Assembly: GCF_004375085.3 (NCBI RefSeq)
Contig: NZ_SNAQ03000005.1
Location: forward strand, 216,858-280,857
DNA: 64,000 nucleotides
Reading direction: 5' to 3'
From: Lewinella sp. W8
GTDB taxonomy: Bacteria > Bacteroidota > Bacteroidia > Chitinophagales > Saprospiraceae
Positions within the stretch are counted from its first letter, which is position 1. The number at the start of each line of letters is the position of its first letter. Below are positions 63,801 to 64,000 of this stretch, piece by piece. The position numbers were made by a program, and so were the translations under genes. The notes under the pieces were generated by a model. It made no database searches. It had not been told where the DNA came from and saw only the letters and a list, made by a program, of their open reading frames with translations.

Positions 63801-64000
63801 TGCACCTCCTCACAAAAGTGGACAGTTACTTCTGATCAAGTTGGCACTTTAGTTTTCGTCTTTCGTTCATACTCTTGGCGGACAGTTAGTCCTTTTAGTG
63901 TAGTATGAATGCGGTTAGTGTTGTACCATCCTTCAATGTAATCAAAGATAATTGACCACGCGTGAGCTTTGCTGGTGAACTCATGGCGATCAATGCATTC
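63801..64000 (-). mobile_element. IS3-family insertion sequence, right part cut by window edge
   Basis: The terminal sequence TGCACCTCCTCACAAAAGTG followed by GACAG has the TG start and AAAAGTGGACA core of IS150-group ends. The minus strand then codes the end of an IS3-type transposase. The other end and any target duplication are outside the window. Confidence 0.8.
63836..64000 (-). CDS. IS3-family transposase OrfB, C-terminal part
   Basis: 54 codons plus stop, running off the right edge. The segment DYIEGWYNTNRIHTTLKGL is the integrase-core C-terminus of IS3 (usual form EYIEGWYNRxRxHSALGY). Stop TGA at 63836, about 35 bp before the presumed end of the element. Confidence 0.85.
   Translation of the reverse strand, partial: ECIDRHEFTSKAHAWSIIFDYIEGWYNTNRIHTTLKGLTVRQEYERKTKTKVPT

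Noticed and set aside
62977..63813. 278-residue minus-strand frame opposite the SulP gene
   Set aside because: Shadow of SulP extended into the tandem repeat; no family sign.

Overview
This 64 kb window comes from the chromosome of a GC-rich member of the Bacteroidota, most likely a Saprospiraceae/Lewinella-type marine bacterium. The grounds are a SusC/SusD pair, a PorP/SprF protein and a C-terminal type IX sorting domain, futalosine-pathway menaquinone synthesis (MqnB), TAnnTTTG promoter boxes, KdsC (Gram-negative LPS), and giant FG-GAP/ASPIC lipoproteins. The species assignment is inference; the phylum is well supported.

Layout. 1-6 kb: end of a partial protein, futalosine hydrolase, small enzymes, a thioredoxin-like protein, PorP/SprF and an NlpC/P60 protein without its catalytic cysteine. 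6-10.5 kb: a DUF819 membrane protein and a run of minus-strand envelope or stress genes (coiled-coil proteins, DUF2383, DUF2945, MscS). 10.5-20 kb: pseudouridine synthase, PspC-like protein, GH-A glycosidase, UvrD/PcrA helicase, a secreted TIMP/NTR-like protein with a T9SS tail, KdsC, IscX, two ferredoxins around an initiator tRNA, and an M24 peptidase. 20-35 kb: OmpA-like protein, beta-barrels, beta-lactamase-type hydrolase, a DAACS symporter, SDR, ThyA-YkgJ, CBS protein, DUF2254, sterol desaturase and M28 peptidase. 35-51 kb: an 842 bp leader with two LacI-type operator-like dyads, then SusC-SusD, a strong terminator, and four FG-GAP lipoproteins, one fused to a cytochrome c motif and two carrying ASPIC/UnbV domains. 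51-57.7 kb: a glutamine-synthetase-like ligase, an APH-like kinase and a HAD-IIA protein in an operon; then an AraC regulator divergent from an aldehyde dehydrogenase with DUF779. 57.7-62 kb: two divergent transmembrane proteins, a STAND NTPase with a DUF1566-like outer domain and an effector-associated-domain-like protein with an OmpA-like outer domain. 62-64 kb: a SulP transporter and the end of an IS3-family element cut by the window edge.

How parts work together. SusCD and the FG-GAP/ASPIC lipoproteins look like one outer-surface uptake and processing locus. The AraC-ALDH-DUF779 set is an aldehyde-oxidation unit with a visible palindromic operator. The ligase-kinase-phosphatase operon looks like an undescribed amine or amino-alcohol pathway. 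The strongest candidate for an undescribed system is the STAND/EAD pair: both proteins have a cytoplasmic signalling half, one membrane pass and an extracytoplasmic half. The block that includes them is bracketed by two copies of a composite repeat and lies next to an IS3 element. Short GCGCAGGTGCCA-like repeats occur in at least eight intergenic spaces. Annotation is from reading translations and DNA by eye; no database search or alignment was run.
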